Assembly: GCF_024298965.1 (NCBI RefSeq)
Contig: NZ_CP085193.1
Span: forward strand, 3,658,001 to 3,722,000
From: Streptomyces rapamycinicus NRRL 5491
Lineage (GTDB): Bacteria > Actinomycetota > Actinomycetes > Streptomycetales > Streptomycetaceae
Direction: 5' to 3'
DNA length: 64,000 nucleotides
Shown piece after piece: positions 7,660 to 16,788 of the stretch. The notes beneath the pieces are model-generated. The model was given only the letters and a program-made list of their open reading frames with translations, did not search any database and was not told the DNA's origin. The translations under genes and the position numbers were made by a program. Each line of letters begins with the position of its first letter. The stretch's first letter is position 1.

Positions 7660-9003
7660 TCAGCGCTCCTCGCGCACCGGCTCCAGCACCGCCACGCACT
7701 CCACGTGGTGGGTGACCGGGAAGAGGTCGAACGCACGGGTGCGGCGCGGGGCGTAGCCCGCCTCGCGGAAGTACTTGAGGTCGCGGGCGAGGGCCGCCGG
7801 GTCGCAGGCGACGTAGGCGATGCGGCGGGCGCCCAGGGCCGCGACGTGGGCGACCGTCTCCTTGCCCGCGCCCGCGCGGGGCGGGTCCAGGACGATCAGG
7901 TCGGCCTCGGTGATCCCGGTGCGGGGCAGCACCTGCTCGACCTTGCCGTGCTCGATGCGGACGCGCTCCAGGTCCTGGAGGTTGTGCCGGGCGTCCTCGA
8001 CCGCGCGCTTGCTCGACTCGATGCCCAGCACCGCGCCGCGCTCCCCCACCCGCTCCCCGATCGCGCCCGCGAAGAGGCCGACGCCGCAGTACAGATCGAG
8101 GGCCATCTCGCCCTTACGGGGCATCAGGCCCTGCATCACGGCCTCGACGAGGACGTCCGCCGCCTTCGAGTGGACCTGCCAGAAGCCGCCCTCACCGACC
8201 CGCCAGGTGCGGCCCGCCGCGCGCTCGCGGACGAAGGGGCGGCCATGGACGCGGTGCACCAGACGGGCCCGCTCCCGGCCGCGGGACTCGCTGACCCGCA
8301 GCACCGAGACCGGCCGGTCCAGCTCCACGATCGGCAGCCGGCCGCCGGGGCGCGGGGTGAGGACCACCTGCCGGTCGGAGGAGCCGGTGGCGGCGATGGC
8401 CTCCACGGTGGCGATCTGGGGCCATTCGCGCTTCTCGACGCCGAGTTCGGTGACGCCGGGGGCGGCGATCAGACAGTGGTCGATCGGCTCGACCTCGTGC
8501 GAGCGGTGGCGGCGCAGCCCGGGACGGCCCTGCTCGTCCACCGCGTACTGCACCCGGGTGCGCCAGGCCGGGACCTCGCCGCGGGCCACCTTGTCGCCGG
8601 GGGCGGGCTCGACCGTGCCGTCCCAGCCCGCCTCTTCGGGGGTGAGCCCGGCCAGCCGGGCCAGCTGCTCGGTGATCACGTCGGCCTTGAGCCTGCGCTG
8701 GGCGCCGGGGGCGGCGTGCTGCCAGTCGCAGCCGCCGCACCTGCCGGGGCCCGCGAACGGGCAGGGCGCCTCGACCCGGTCCTTGGAGGCGTCCAGCACC
8801 CGCACCGCGTCGGCGCGCAGGAAGCGCGCGCCCTCCTCGCCCTCGGTCACCCGGGCGACGACCCGCTCGCCGGGCAGCGCGTGCCGGACGAACAGCACCT
8901 GGCCCTCGGCGGTCCGGGCGATGCAGTGGCCGCCGTGCGCCACCGGGCCGACCTCGACCTCGTACTCCTCGCCGACCAGCGATGCCTTGGGTTCACTTTG
9001 CAT
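7660..9003 (-). CDS. Class I SAM-dependent RNA methyltransferase (TrmA/RlmD type)
   Basis: 447-residue RNA uracil-5-methyltransferase-like protein. An N-terminal TRAM RNA-binding domain (about residues 1-65: EYEVEVGPVAHGGHCIAR) is followed by a cysteine cluster CPFAGPGRCGGCDWQH that fits the [4Fe-4S] site of RlmD enzymes. The C-terminal Rossmann methyltransferase domain contains LDLYCGVGLFAGAIGE, DPPRAGAGKE and YVACDPAALARDL, where the CDP cysteine is the expected nucleophile. It would form m5U in rRNA or tRNA. I prefer the ATG at 9003 over a TTG 45 bases upstream. It lies directly downstream of the KimA-like permease, as in M. tuberculosis (Rv2689c next to Rv2690c, from memory). Confidence 0.88.
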   Translation of the reverse strand: MQSEPKASLVGEEYEVEVGPVAHGGHCIARTAEGQVLFVRHALPGERVVARVTEGEEGARFLRADAVRVLDASKDRVEAPCPFAGPGRCGGCDWQHAAPGAQRRLKADVITEQLARLAGLTPEEAGWDGTVEPAPGDKVARGEVPAWRTRVQYAVDEQGRPGLRRHRSHEVEPIDHCLIAAPGVTELGVEKREWPQIATVEAIAATGSSDRQVVLTPRPGGRLPIVELDRPVSVLRVSESRGRERARLVHRVHGRPFVRERAAGRTWRVGEGGFWQVHSKAADVLVEAVMQGLMPRKGEMALDLYCGVGLFAGAIGERVGERGAVLGIESSKRAVEDARHNLQDLERVRIEHGKVEQVLPRTGITEADLIVLDPPRAGAGKETVAHVAALGARRIAYVACDPAALARDLKYFREAGYAPRRTRAFDLFPVTHHVECVAVLEPVREER

Positions 9004-9121
9004 GGCGGGCTCAGGCTCCAGAAGGGGTGAGGGGGCGCGGTGGGACAACAGCCCACCAGTCTACGTCCCGCCGGACCGCACCCCGTCAACGCCCGGACGT
9101 CCCGTAGACCCGCGGCCTACG

Positions 9122-9140
9122 GGGTGTCCGGCGGACACCC
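9122..9140 (-). terminator. Hairpin at the stop of the KimA-like gene
   Basis: GGGTGTCC (9122-9129) pairs with GGACACCC (9133-9140) around a three-base loop, directly after the minus-strand stop codon at 9141-9143. A second weak stem lies just beyond. It probably ends or attenuates the permease transcript before the methyltransferase gene. Confidence 0.55.
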
Positions 9141-11237
9141 TTAGCCTCCCGGCACCTGCGAGGTGACGCCCGGCTTCTCGCCCTTCGCCCCCTTCTCGCC
9201 CTTCTCCCGCTTGGGCGGGATCACCGGGCCGCGCCGCACCGCACCCGGCGCGCTCCACTCGGCCCGCTTGCGGGCCCGCTTCCGGGCCAGCTCGGAGGAG
9301 TCCAGCTGCCACGGCACGGAGGTCACCATGACGCCCGGGGTGAACAGCAGCCGCCCCTTGAGCCGCAGCGCGCTCTGGTTGTGCAGCAGGTGCTCGTACC
9401 AGCGGCCGACCACGTACTCGGGGATGAAGACGGAGACCACATCGCGCGGGCTCTCCCGGCGCAGGCTCTTGACGTAGTCGATGACCGGCCGGGTGATCTC
9501 GCGGTAGGGCGAGTCGAGGATCTTGAGCGGCACGTCTATGCCGCGCTCGTGCCACACCGTCTGGAGCGCCTTGGTCTCGGCGGGGTCCACGTTGATGCTC
9601 AGCGCCTCCAGCCGGTGGGAGCGCATCAGCTTGGCGTAGGCCAGGGCTCGCAGCGTCGGCTTGTGGACCTTGGAGACCAGGACGATGGAGTGCACCCGGG
9701 AGGGGCGCACCTCCTCCTCGTCGAGCTGTTCGGTGGCCGCCGCCAGCTCCTCGGAGACGCCGTCGTAGTGGCGCCTGATGGCCGTCATGGTGACGTAGAA
9801 GATGACCATGCCGAGCAGGGCGACCCAGGCGCCGTGGGTGAACTTCGTCAGCAGCACCACGACCAGTACCAGGCCGGTGAAGAAGGCCCCGAAGGTGTTG
9901 ATCGCGCGGGCGCGGATCATGCGGCGGCGGGTGTTGGGGTCCCGCTCGGTGGCCAGGTGGCGGTTCCAGTGCCGCACCATGCCGGTCTGGCTGAGGGTGA
10001 ACGAGACGAAGACACCGACGATGTAGAGCTGGATCAGCCGGGTGGAGTCGGCCCCGTAGAGGTAGACCAGGACCGCGGCGGCCGAGGCGAGCAGCACGAT
10101 GCCGTTGGAGAAGGCGAGCCGGTCGCCGCGGGTGTGCAGCTGGCGGGGCAGATAGCGGTCCTGGGCCAGGATCGAGCCGAGCAGCGGGAAGCCGTTGTAC
10201 GCGGTGTTGGCGGCGAGGAACAGCACCAGCGCGGTGGCCCCGGCCAGCACCACGAAGAAGAACGAGCCGTCGCCGAAGACCGCGGCCGCCACCTGCGAGA
10301 TCACCGGGTTCTGGGTGTAGTCGGCGCCGAGCGGTGCCCCGTTCTTCAGCAGGTCGTGCGCGGGGTTCTCGGCCATCTTGACGTTGGTGGCCAGGGCGAG
10401 GGTGATGATGCCGACGAACATGGCCACGGCGAGGCCGCCCATCAGCGCCAGCGTCGTGGCCGCGTTACGGCTCTTGGGCTTGCGGAAGGCGGGCACGCCG
10501 TTGCTGATCGCCTCGACGCCGGTCAGGGCGGCGCAGCCGTCGGAGAACGCGCGCAGCAGCAGGAAGATCAGCGCGAAGCCGGCCAGCCCGGTCTGCTCGG
10601 CGTGCACCTCGAAGCCCGCGGTGGGGGCCTTCATGTCGTCGCCCAGGACCAGCCCGCGGTAGGCGCCCCAGAGGATCATCGCGAAGACGCCGCCGACGAA
10701 GACATAGGTGGGGATCGCGAAGAGCTTGCCCGACTCCCGAACGCCCCGCAGGTTCATCAGCGTCAGCAGCAGGATGATGCCGACCGCGCAGAGCGTCTTG
10801 TTCTCGACGAAGAAGGGGACGGCCGAGCCGAGGTTCTCCACACCCGAGGAGATCGACACCGCCACCGTGAGGACGTAGTCGACCAGCAGGGCGCTGGCGA
10901 CGGTGAGTCCGGCCTTCGGGCCGAGGTTGGTGGTGGCGACCTCGTAGTCACCGCCTCCGCTGGGGTACGCGTGGACGTTCTGGCGGTACGAGGCGACCAC
11001 CGTGAACATCAGCACGACGATGGCGATCGTGATCCACGGGCTGTAGTGGTAGGCCGACGCACCCGCCACGGACAGAACGATCATCACCTGCCCCGGCGCG
11101 TACGCGACGGAGGACAGGGGGTCGGAGGCGAAGACGGGGAGCGCGATGCGCTTCGGGAGGAGGGTCTCCCCGAGCTTGTCGCTGCGCAGCGCCCGCCCGA
11201 TCAGGATCCGTTTCGGGAGGTCGGTCAGTTTGGACAC
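9141..11237 (-). CDS. KimA-like APC-superfamily potassium importer
   Basis: 698-residue membrane protein. The N-terminus (KRILIGRALRS, ALPVFASDPLSSVAYAP) and the following ASYRQNVHAYPSGGGDY, LLVDYVLTVAVSISSG and LLTLMNLRGVRESG segments match B. subtilis KimA (formerly YdaO) closely, as I remember that protein. About 12 membrane helices lie in residues 45-490; a cytoplasmic C-terminal domain of about 200 residues follows (VHSIVLVSKVHKPTLRAL), the position where KimA binds c-di-AMP. KimA is a high-affinity K+/H+ symporter inhibited by c-di-AMP. In M. tuberculosis the homologous gene is the divergent neighbour of ceoB (RCK); here a conservon lies between them. Function as a K+ importer is inferred from homology. 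Confidence 0.85.
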   Translation of the reverse strand: MSKLTDLPKRILIGRALRSDKLGETLLPKRIALPVFASDPLSSVAYAPGQVMIVLSVAGASAYHYSPWITIAIVVLMFTVVASYRQNVHAYPSGGGDYEVATTNLGPKAGLTVASALLVDYVLTVAVSISSGVENLGSAVPFFVENKTLCAVGIILLLTLMNLRGVRESGKLFAIPTYVFVGGVFAMILWGAYRGLVLGDDMKAPTAGFEVHAEQTGLAGFALIFLLLRAFSDGCAALTGVEAISNGVPAFRKPKSRNAATTLALMGGLAVAMFVGIITLALATNVKMAENPAHDLLKNGAPLGADYTQNPVISQVAAAVFGDGSFFFVVLAGATALVLFLAANTAYNGFPLLGSILAQDRYLPRQLHTRGDRLAFSNGIVLLASAAAVLVYLYGADSTRLIQLYIVGVFVSFTLSQTGMVRHWNRHLATERDPNTRRRMIRARAINTFGAFFTGLVLVVVLLTKFTHGAWVALLGMVIFYVTMTAIRRHYDGVSEELAAATEQLDEEEVRPSRVHSIVLVSKVHKPTLRALAYAKLMRSHRLEALSINVDPAETKALQTVWHERGIDVPLKILDSPYREITRPVIDYVKSLRRESPRDVVSVFIPEYVVGRWYEHLLHNQSALRLKGRLLFTPGVMVTSVPWQLDSSELARKRARKRAEWSAPGAVRRGPVIPPKREKGEKGAKGEKPGVTSQVPGG

Positions 11238-11268
11238 GCTGAGGATCGTAAGGGGTAGCCCGGGCCCC

Positions 11269-11310
11269 CGCCCACCCGCCCACCCCTGGGAAAAGGGGCG
11301 GGCGGGGGCG
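11269..11310 (-). terminator. GC-rich hairpin after the conservon
   Basis: A long imperfect inverted repeat with loop GGGAAA (11288-11293) combines CCCGCCC/GGGCGGG and CCCCT/AGGGG stems. It lies 16 bases past the stop of the last conservon gene and before the start of the permease gene, so it probably ends conservon transcription. Confidence 0.55.
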
Positions 11311-11325
11311 CGGGCCCCCGGGCGG

Positions 11326-12552
11326 TCAGGCCAGCCGCGCGGGCAGGGTGCGGTGGCCGTTGGAAATGAAGGACTCCACCGGTTCCAGCGGGTCCCGCCC
11401 GGACGCGAGCGTGAGCCCGGGGAAGCGGTCGAAGAGCGCCGGGAGCGCGATCGCGGCCTCCAGCCGCCCCAGCGGGGCGCCGACGCACAGGTGGACGCCG
11501 TGGCCGAACGCCAGATGGCTCTTGAGCTGCCGGGTCACGTCGAAGGCGGCCGCGTCCTCGCCGTGCACCTCCGGGTCGCGTCCGGCGGCCGCGTAGGCGG
11601 CCAGGATCGCGTCGCCCTTGCGCAGCACCACGCCGCCGTCCAGCTCGATGTCCTCCACCGCGTAGCGCAGCGGCAGGTTGGCGACCGGGGCGGAGTGCCG
11701 CAGTGTCTCCTCGATCACATCGTCCCAGGTGGCCCGGCCCGCCCGGACGTGCTCGAGCTGCTCGGGCCGGGTGAGCAGCGCGTGGATGGCGTTGTCCAGG
11801 AGGTTGACCGTGGTCTCGTGACCGGCCGAGAGGAACAGGGCGAGGGTGTCGGTGAGCTCCTTCTCGCTGAGCCTGGAGTCGCTCTCCTCCTCCCGCACCG
11901 CGATCAGCCCGCTGGTCAGGTCGTCGCCGGGCTTCTCGCGCTTGGTGGCCACCAGCTCGCCGAGGACTGCGTACATCTCGCCGTAGGTGGCGGTGACCTC
12001 CTCCGCGGAGGCGGAGGTGTGGAAGATGCTGTCCACCACCCGGCGCATCCGCTCGCGCAGGTTCTCGTCCTCGAGCCCGAACAGCTCGGAGATCACCTGG
12101 ATGGGCAGCGGGTACGCGTACGCCTCGCGCAGGTCGACCACCTCGCCCGGCCCGGCGGCGGCCAGGTCGTCCAGGAGCCTGGCACAGATCTCCTCGATGC
12201 GCGGCCGCAGGGCGGCGGTGCGCCGGGCGGTGAACGCCTTGGAGACCAGGGTACGCAGCCGACGGTGCTCACCGCCGTAGGCCGTGAACATGTTCTCCAC
12301 GGCGACCCAGGTGATCAGCGGCCACTCGGGCGAGATCTCACCGTTGTTCCACGCGGGCCAGTGCTGCCGGGGGTCCTTGGAGACCCGGGGGTCGGTCAGC
12401 AGCTGTTTGAGCGTGCGCTGGCGGGTTATTGCCCACGCCACCACGCCGTCAGGAAGCTCAACAAGCGTCGCCTCGCCGCCTGCTGCGACTCGGGCTGCCT
12501 CTCCGACGATGTCGCGGCCGGCGGGGTCGAGGACGATGGGACGGGGTTCCAC
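11326..12552 (-). CDS. Cytochrome P450, CYP154-like (conservon CvnF position)
   Basis: 408-residue P450 with a complete set of motifs: I-helix AGHETT (243-248), K-helix EETLR (E282, R285), and the heme loop [12 protein letters not shown] with the ligand cysteine C356. The N-terminus ([10 protein letters not shown]) and the segment [19 protein letters not shown] match CYP154 enzymes, which are the usual second P450 of Streptomyces conservons. CYP154s oxidise polyketide or steroid substrates when supplied with ferredoxin partners; no ferredoxin gene is adjacent. The ATG at 12552 lies 127 bases inside the CYP157-like gene, in another reading frame. It is the last gene of the conservon and is followed by a hairpin. 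Confidence 0.9.
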   Translation of the reverse strand: MEPRPIVLDPAGRDIVGEAARVAAGGEATLVELPDGVVAWAITRQRTLKQLLTDPRVSKDPRQHWPAWNNGEISPEWPLITWVAVENMFTAYGGEHRRLRTLVSKAFTARRTAALRPRIEEICARLLDDLAAAGPGEVVDLREAYAYPLPIQVISELFGLEDENLRERMRRVVDSIFHTSASAEEVTATYGEMYAVLGELVATKREKPGDDLTSGLIAVREEESDSRLSEKELTDTLALFLSAGHETTVNLLDNAIHALLTRPEQLEHVRAGRATWDDVIEETLRHSAPVANLPLRYAVEDIELDGGVVLRKGDAILAAYAAAGRDPEVHGEDAAAFDVTRQLKSHLAFGHGVHLCVGAPLGRLEAAIALPALFDRFPGLTLASGRDPLEPVESFISNGHRTLPARLA

Positions 12553-13898
12553 TGGCTGCCTCCAGGGCTCTCGTCGAATGGTGCCGACTTGGACACGGAC
12601 GCCGCGAACGGCTGGGCCTGAGCCGCCGCCTGGGCGGGGAAGCGCACCGGCAGGGCGGCCAGGGCGCGGTGGAAGGGTCCGGTCCGCCAGGTCAGCCGCT
12701 CGGCGGGGACCGCCAGTTCCATGTCCGGGAGACGGTCCAGGAGCCGCTCGATGGCCACGGAGGCGATCACCCGGGCGGGCCGCTCGGCGGGGCAGCGGTG
12801 GGCGCCCGCGCTCCAGGCCAGATGGGCCCGGTTGCCGGAGCGGCGGTCGGAGGCCAGGGCGGCCTCGTGGTTGGCCGCCGCGTAGCTGATGAGCACCGGG
12901 TCGCCCTTGCGCAGCCGTACGCCCGCCACCTCGCAGTCGTACCGGGGGAAGCGGGTGCCGTAGTTGGCCATCGGCGGATCGTTCCAGAGGACCTCGTCCA
13001 GGGCGTCCTGGACGGGCATGCTGCCGCCGGACAGCTCACCGGCGAAGCGGTCGTCCGACAGCAGCAGCCGCAGCGCGTTGGCGATCAGGTTCTGCTCGGG
13101 GTCGGTACCGGCCGCCATCAGCAGGATGATCTGCTGCATCAGCTCGTCGTCGGAGAGCTGGGAGGGGTGCGCGATCAGCCAGGAGGTGACGTCGGCGGCG
13201 AGCTGCTCGCGCTTCTCCGCCACCAGGCCGGAGATCCACCGCAGCAGCTCGTCGTTGGCCGCCGCCGCGTCCTCGCCGCTGTCGAAGAGCTTCATCATCG
13301 TCTCGACCAGCTTCGGCCCGTCCGCCGGGCGGGCGCCGAAGAGCTGGTTGAAGACCAGCAGCGGGAGCACCGACGCGTACTCGGTGATCAGATCGGCCCG
13401 GCCCCGGGAGGCGAAGGCGTCGATCAGCGTCTCCGCGCTGCGCTCGACGTACTCGCTGAGGGCGTGCGGATCCACCCGGTCCAGGCTGTCGGTGATCGCC
13501 CCGCGCAGCCGGGCGTGTGCCTCCCCGTCGCTGAACAGCGCGTTCGGCCGGTACATCATCATCGGCGCGACCGGGTTGTCCAGCCCCACGGTGCCGTCCC
13601 GCATCGCCCGCCAGCTGCGCGGGTCCTTGGCGAACCGCTCGGTGTCGCGCAGGATCTCCAGGCCGAGCTGATAGCTGGTGACCAGCGAGGCGTACACCCC
13701 CGGTGACAGCTCGACCGGTGCGATCGGCCCGAAGGTGGCGCGCATCCGCGCATAGGTGCCGTGCGGGTCGTCGGCGAATTCCTGACCGTACATCGGTACG
13801 GCCGCGCGGGACCCGGTGGCGCCCCCGGCCTCGGCGGGGGCGGCGTGCGCGGGGCAGCCGGGCGGCGGAACGGGTCCGGCGGCTGGACTGTTGGTCAC
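12426..13898 (-). CDS. Cytochrome P450, CYP157-like, lacking the ExxR motif (CvnE position)
   Basis: 490-residue P450-fold protein. The heme ligand is C369 in the loop [10 protein letters not shown], and the I-helix reads [10 protein letters not shown]. The K-helix has EVLW (302-305) where nearly all P450s have ExxR; this substitution is the published hallmark of the CYP157 family. The domain ends near residue 421 and is followed by an unusual 70-residue Ala/Ser/Pro/Gln-rich tail that overlaps the start of the CYP154-like gene by 127 bases. The GTG start at 13898 shares four bases (GTGA) with the GTPase stop and has AGGAG upstream. CYP157s pair with CYP154s in conservons; their catalytic role is unclear. 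Confidence 0.88.
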   Translation of the reverse strand: MTNSPAAGPVPPPGCPAHAAPAEAGGATGSRAAVPMYGQEFADDPHGTYARMRATFGPIAPVELSPGVYASLVTSYQLGLEILRDTERFAKDPRSWRAMRDGTVGLDNPVAPMMMYRPNALFSDGEAHARLRGAITDSLDRVDPHALSEYVERSAETLIDAFASRGRADLITEYASVLPLLVFNQLFGARPADGPKLVETMMKLFDSGEDAAAANDELLRWISGLVAEKREQLAADVTSWLIAHPSQLSDDELMQQIILLMAAGTDPEQNLIANALRLLLSDDRFAGELSGGSMPVQDALDEVLWNDPPMANYGTRFPRYDCEVAGVRLRKGDPVLISYAAANHEAALASDRRSGNRAHLAWSAGAHRCPAERPARVIASVAIERLLDRLPDMELAVPAERLTWRTGPFHRALAALPVRFPAQAAAQAQPFAASVSKSAPFDESPGGSQWNPVPSSSTPPAATSSERQPESQQAARRRLLSFLTAWWRGQ

Positions 13899-14506
13899 AC
13901 GATCTCCTGAGAACTACGGGTCTGGCGGGCCTGTAGGTACTGGACGAGGGCGATCAGCGCGTGGGTGGAGGAGACCCGGTCCCGGGCGTCGCAGGTCACC
14001 AGGGGCGTCTCCGGAAGCAGATCGAGGGCCTCCCGCACCTCCGGCTCGGCGAAGCGGGGAGCGCCCTCGAAGTGGTTGACGGCGACGGCGTACGGCAGTC
14101 CGTGCTCCTCCAGAACGGCCATCACCGGGAAGGACTGCTCCAGCCGCCGGGTGTCGGCCAGCACCAGCGCGCCCAGCGCCCCGAGCGTCATGTCCCGCCA
14201 CAGCCGGGTGAAGCGCTGCTGCCCCGGCGTGCCGAACAGATAGAGCACCAGGGACTCGCTGAGGGTGAGCCGGCCGAAGTCCATGGCGACCGTGGTGGTC
14301 GTCTTGTCCTCGGTGCCCCGCAGATCGTCGGTGAGCGCACCGGCCTCGGTCATCGTCTCCTCGGTGCGCAGCGGCCGGATCTCCGACAGCGAGCTCACAT
14401 ACGTCGTCTTGCCGACGGCGAAGTGCCCGACGACCAGGATCTTCGCCGCCACCCGCACCGTGGCCGGGAGATAGGCCGCCTGGTCAGAGACGAGCGCGGA
14501 GTCCAT
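13895..14506 (-). CDS. cvnD: Conservon GTP-binding protein (CvnD)
   Basis: 203-residue small Ras-like GTPase of the bacterial MglA/conservon group. The P-loop GHFAVGKTT covers residues 27-35 and the switch II segment LFGTPGQQRF lies at 90-99. The usual NKxD base-recognition motif is degenerate (NHFE at 144-147), as is common in CvnD proteins. CvnD is thought to form a membrane-associated complex with CvnA, CvnB and CvnC that resembles a eukaryotic G-protein system. I chose the ATG at 14506, preceded by AGGAGGTG; it overlaps cvnC by 23 bases, and its stop overlaps the next P450 by four bases, so the whole set is translationally coupled. Confidence 0.93.
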   Translation of the reverse strand: MDSALVSDQAAYLPATVRVAAKILVVGHFAVGKTTYVSSLSEIRPLRTEETMTEAGALTDDLRGTEDKTTTTVAMDFGRLTLSESLVLYLFGTPGQQRFTRLWRDMTLGALGALVLADTRRLEQSFPVMAVLEEHGLPYAVAVNHFEGAPRFAEPEVREALDLLPETPLVTCDARDRVSSTHALIALVQYLQARQTRSSQEIV

Positions 14507-14840
14507 CGAGCACCTCCTGGAGCAGCTGGACCTCGGGGAGTTCGGCGGGCGGGATGGGGGCCCGCGCACTGATGTGGCCGCTGTCCACGAGGTCGCCGAG
14601 CAGGACCTTGGTGACGCTGACGGGCAGCTCCAGATACCCGGCGACCTCGGCCACCGAGAGCGCCCCGCCCAGACACAGCTCCATGACCCGCCGCTTCTCC
14701 GGGCTGAGCCCGGTGAGCGGCCGGTCGGGGTGGGCCATGACCAGGGTCACCAGGTCGAAGGTGTTACGAGTCGGGTAGGCACGGCCGTCGGTCACGACAT
14801 ACGGCCGTACCAATCCTCGTTCGCGCCTCCCTGGGCTCAT
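14484..14840 (-). CDS. cvnC: Conservon DUF742 protein (CvnC)
   Basis: 118-residue DUF742 protein. The family features are visible: VRPYVVTDGRAYPT at the N-terminus, a central winged-helix-like part (SVAEVAGYLELPVSVTKVLLGDLVDSG) and a C-terminal QLLQEVLDGLRARL helix. DUF742 proteins occur only in conservons and are thought to bind CvnA or the GTPase; the fold suggests a DNA-binding-like domain used for protein contacts. Its ATG overlaps the cvnB stop by four bases and its 3' end overlaps cvnD by 23 bases. Nothing unusual is seen apart from this tight packing. Confidence 0.93.
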   Translation of the reverse strand: MSPGRRERGLVRPYVVTDGRAYPTRNTFDLVTLVMAHPDRPLTGLSPEKRRVMELCLGGALSVAEVAGYLELPVSVTKVLLGDLVDSGHISARAPIPPAELPEVQLLQEVLDGLRARL

Positions 14841-15265
14841 GTGTGGCTGCCGATCCCCTGCCGCGGGAGGCCCTGCCTCGGCGGGCTGGTGAGCTCCTTG
14901 CCGAGCCGGTCGACGAGCTTCTGCATCCGGTAGCTGACCGCCTCCATGTCCACGGACTCGGTGGCCGAGACCGCCAGATACGCACCGGGCCCGGCGGCGA
15001 TCAGGAAGACGTACCCGCCGACGAACTCGACGAGCGTCTGCTGCCAGGGCGTCTCGTGCGGATCACAGAACTCGGAGGTGGAGCGGCTGATCGACTGCAA
15101 CCCGGAGAGTGCGGCGGCCTGGCGCTCGGCCTCGTCGCGCGCGATGCCCTGGGAGTGAGCCCGGAGCATCCCGTCCGCGGAGAGCAGGATCGCGTGCCGC
15201 GCCTCCGGCATCTTGACGACCTCGTCGAGCATCCAGCCGAGCTCGTTGTTGAGATGGTCGTTCAT
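14837..15265 (-). CDS. cvnB: Conservon roadblock/LC7 protein (CvnB)
   Basis: 142-residue roadblock/LC7 domain protein. Sequence features are ELGWMLDEVVKMPEARHAILLSADGMLRAHS and later GGYVFLIAAGPGAYLAVSATESVDM, the alternating strand-helix pattern of the family. Roadblock proteins act as partners or GTPase-activating scaffolds for MglA-like small GTPases, here CvnD. The gene overlaps cvnA by four bases (ATGA at 15262-15265) and cvnC by four bases. The C-terminal dozen residues (PPRQGLPRQGIGSHT) are outside the domain and probably disordered. Confidence 0.93.
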   Translation of the reverse strand: MNDHLNNELGWMLDEVVKMPEARHAILLSADGMLRAHSQGIARDEAERQAAALSGLQSISRSTSEFCDPHETPWQQTLVEFVGGYVFLIAAGPGAYLAVSATESVDMEAVSYRMQKLVDRLGKELTSPPRQGLPRQGIGSHT

Positions 15266-16788
15266 GCCTGGCGATTCCCTTCGTCATGGTGAGGGGCGGA
15301 GTCCTGGGTGGCGGAACGGCCGGAGCGGGTGCCGCGGGCGAACGCGCCCATCCGCGAAGCGGTTTCCTTCGCCGACCGCACACGGAACGCGCCCGTGTCG
15401 GGGTCGGCGGCGCCGGTCTGCCCGGCGCCCGTGGTCCAGTCGCCGGGCGGCGGGGTGGCGGCGGCCTCCCGGCGGCGGCGCTTGGGCAGACCGCCCGCCG
15501 TGGTGCCGTACACGCGGGTGCCCTCGCTGTCGGGGGACGGCTGGGGCGCCGGGGCGGGGGCCGGTTCCGGGGCGGATGCCGCCGGGGCCGGGGCCGGGGC
15601 CGGAGGCTGGGCCTGGTGCGGTATCGGTGCCGGGGCCTGGTGCGGGATCGGGGACGGCTCCTGCGCCTGGGCCGGGACGGTCGGTGCCTGCGGCGCTCTC
15701 CTGGGGGGACGGGTCCGGCGGGAGGGCAGGGTGTGCAGCGGCTCGGCGCCCTCGGGGTCCTGCCCGGCGGTGCCCGGCCGCCCGTCGGGGTCGATATGGG
15801 TGAGCAGCTCGGTCGGCAGGAACAGCACGGCGCGCACACCGCCGTACGGGGACCGGGTGTCCACCGAGACGCTGAAGCCGTACCGCGCGGCCAGCAGGCC
15901 CACCACGGCGAAGCCGAACTGCGGCGGGTCGCCCAGCCGGGAGACGTCCACGGCACGCTGGCCGGAGAGCAGGTTGGCGGCCCGCTGGACCTCCAGGCCG
16001 TCCATGCCCACACCGGCGTCGTCGATCACGATGCAGGCCCCGTTGTGCACCGGCTGGAGGCTGACCTCCACCGAGGTGTTGGGCTGCGAGTGGCGGGCGG
16101 CGTTGTCGAGCAGTTCGGCGACCGCGAGCACGGCGGGCTCCACGGCCCGGCTCACCACGGCGACGTCGATCAGGGCGTGCACCTGAACCCGCTGGTAGTC
16201 GCGGATGCGCGACTTGGCGCCGCGGACCACATCGGTCAGCGAGGAGGCCAGCCGCTGGCGGCCGGGCCAGGAGCCGCAGAGCACCGCGATGGCCTGGGCG
16301 CGCCGGCCGAACTGGGCGTTGGCGTGGTCGATCTCCAGCAGGTCCCGCAGCACATCGGGGTTGTCGTGCCGCTCCTGCATCTCGGAGATGGAGACCTGCT
16401 GTTCGTTGGCGAGTCCCTGGACGGCGCGCATGGACGCCTTGAGCGCCGCCTTGGCGGAGGCGTCGGCGCGCGACTGCGCCTTGTCCACCGCCCGGGTGAA
16501 CTGCTCCATGACGGAGTGCAGGCTCTGTGCGAAGGCCGTACCGGCCAGCTTCTCGTCGCGCAGGCCCGGCAGCGGGCCGGGCTGGCTCAGCGCGTCGGCG
16601 ATCGAGGGGAGGCGTACGTCGACGAGGTGGCGCACCTCCTCGTCACGGGTGCGCAGGCTGTCCTCGAGCGTGGCGTTGCGCCTGCGGACTCCGGCGGTGA
16701 TCTGCCGCTGGCGGATCAGAAGCACCAGGACGACGAGCAGCGCGGCGGCCAGACACCAGCTCACCGCCTCCGATATGTGATCAGTCAT
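15262..16788 (-). CDS. cvnA: Conservon sensor kinase-like ATP-binding protein (CvnA)
   Basis: 508-residue membrane-anchored histidine-kinase-like protein. One membrane segment lies at about residues 9-25 (WCLAAALLVVLVLLI), followed by a long helical, coiled-coil-rich region (30-220) and a GHKL ATPase domain (about 225-335) with the N-box AVAELLDNAARHS and the G1 box DDAGVGMDG. The last 170 residues are Pro/Ala/Gln-rich with repeated PIPHQA blocks and are likely disordered. Conservon CvnA proteins are thought to sense a signal and pass it to the GTPase module. It is the first gene of the conservon; the gap before it (16789-17400) holds the promoter. No classical phosphoacceptor H-box is evident. 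Confidence 0.92.
   Translation of the reverse strand: MTDHISEAVSWCLAAALLVVLVLLIRQRQITAGVRRRNATLEDSLRTRDEEVRHLVDVRLPSIADALSQPGPLPGLRDEKLAGTAFAQSLHSVMEQFTRAVDKAQSRADASAKAALKASMRAVQGLANEQQVSISEMQERHDNPDVLRDLLEIDHANAQFGRRAQAIAVLCGSWPGRQRLASSLTDVVRGAKSRIRDYQRVQVHALIDVAVVSRAVEPAVLAVAELLDNAARHSQPNTSVEVSLQPVHNGACIVIDDAGVGMDGLEVQRAANLLSGQRAVDVSRLGDPPQFGFAVVGLLAARYGFSVSVDTRSPYGGVRAVLFLPTELLTHIDPDGRPGTAGQDPEGAEPLHTLPSRRTRPPRRAPQAPTVPAQAQEPSPIPHQAPAPIPHQAQPPAPAPAPAASAPEPAPAPAPQPSPDSEGTRVYGTTAGGLPKRRRREAAATPPPGDWTTGAGQTGAADPDTGAFRVRSAKETASRMGAFARGTRSGRSATQDSAPHHDEGNRQA

Noticed and set aside
9381..11258. 625-residue plus-strand frame opposite the KimA-like gene
   Set aside because: Shadow frame; no recognisable motif and skewed composition.
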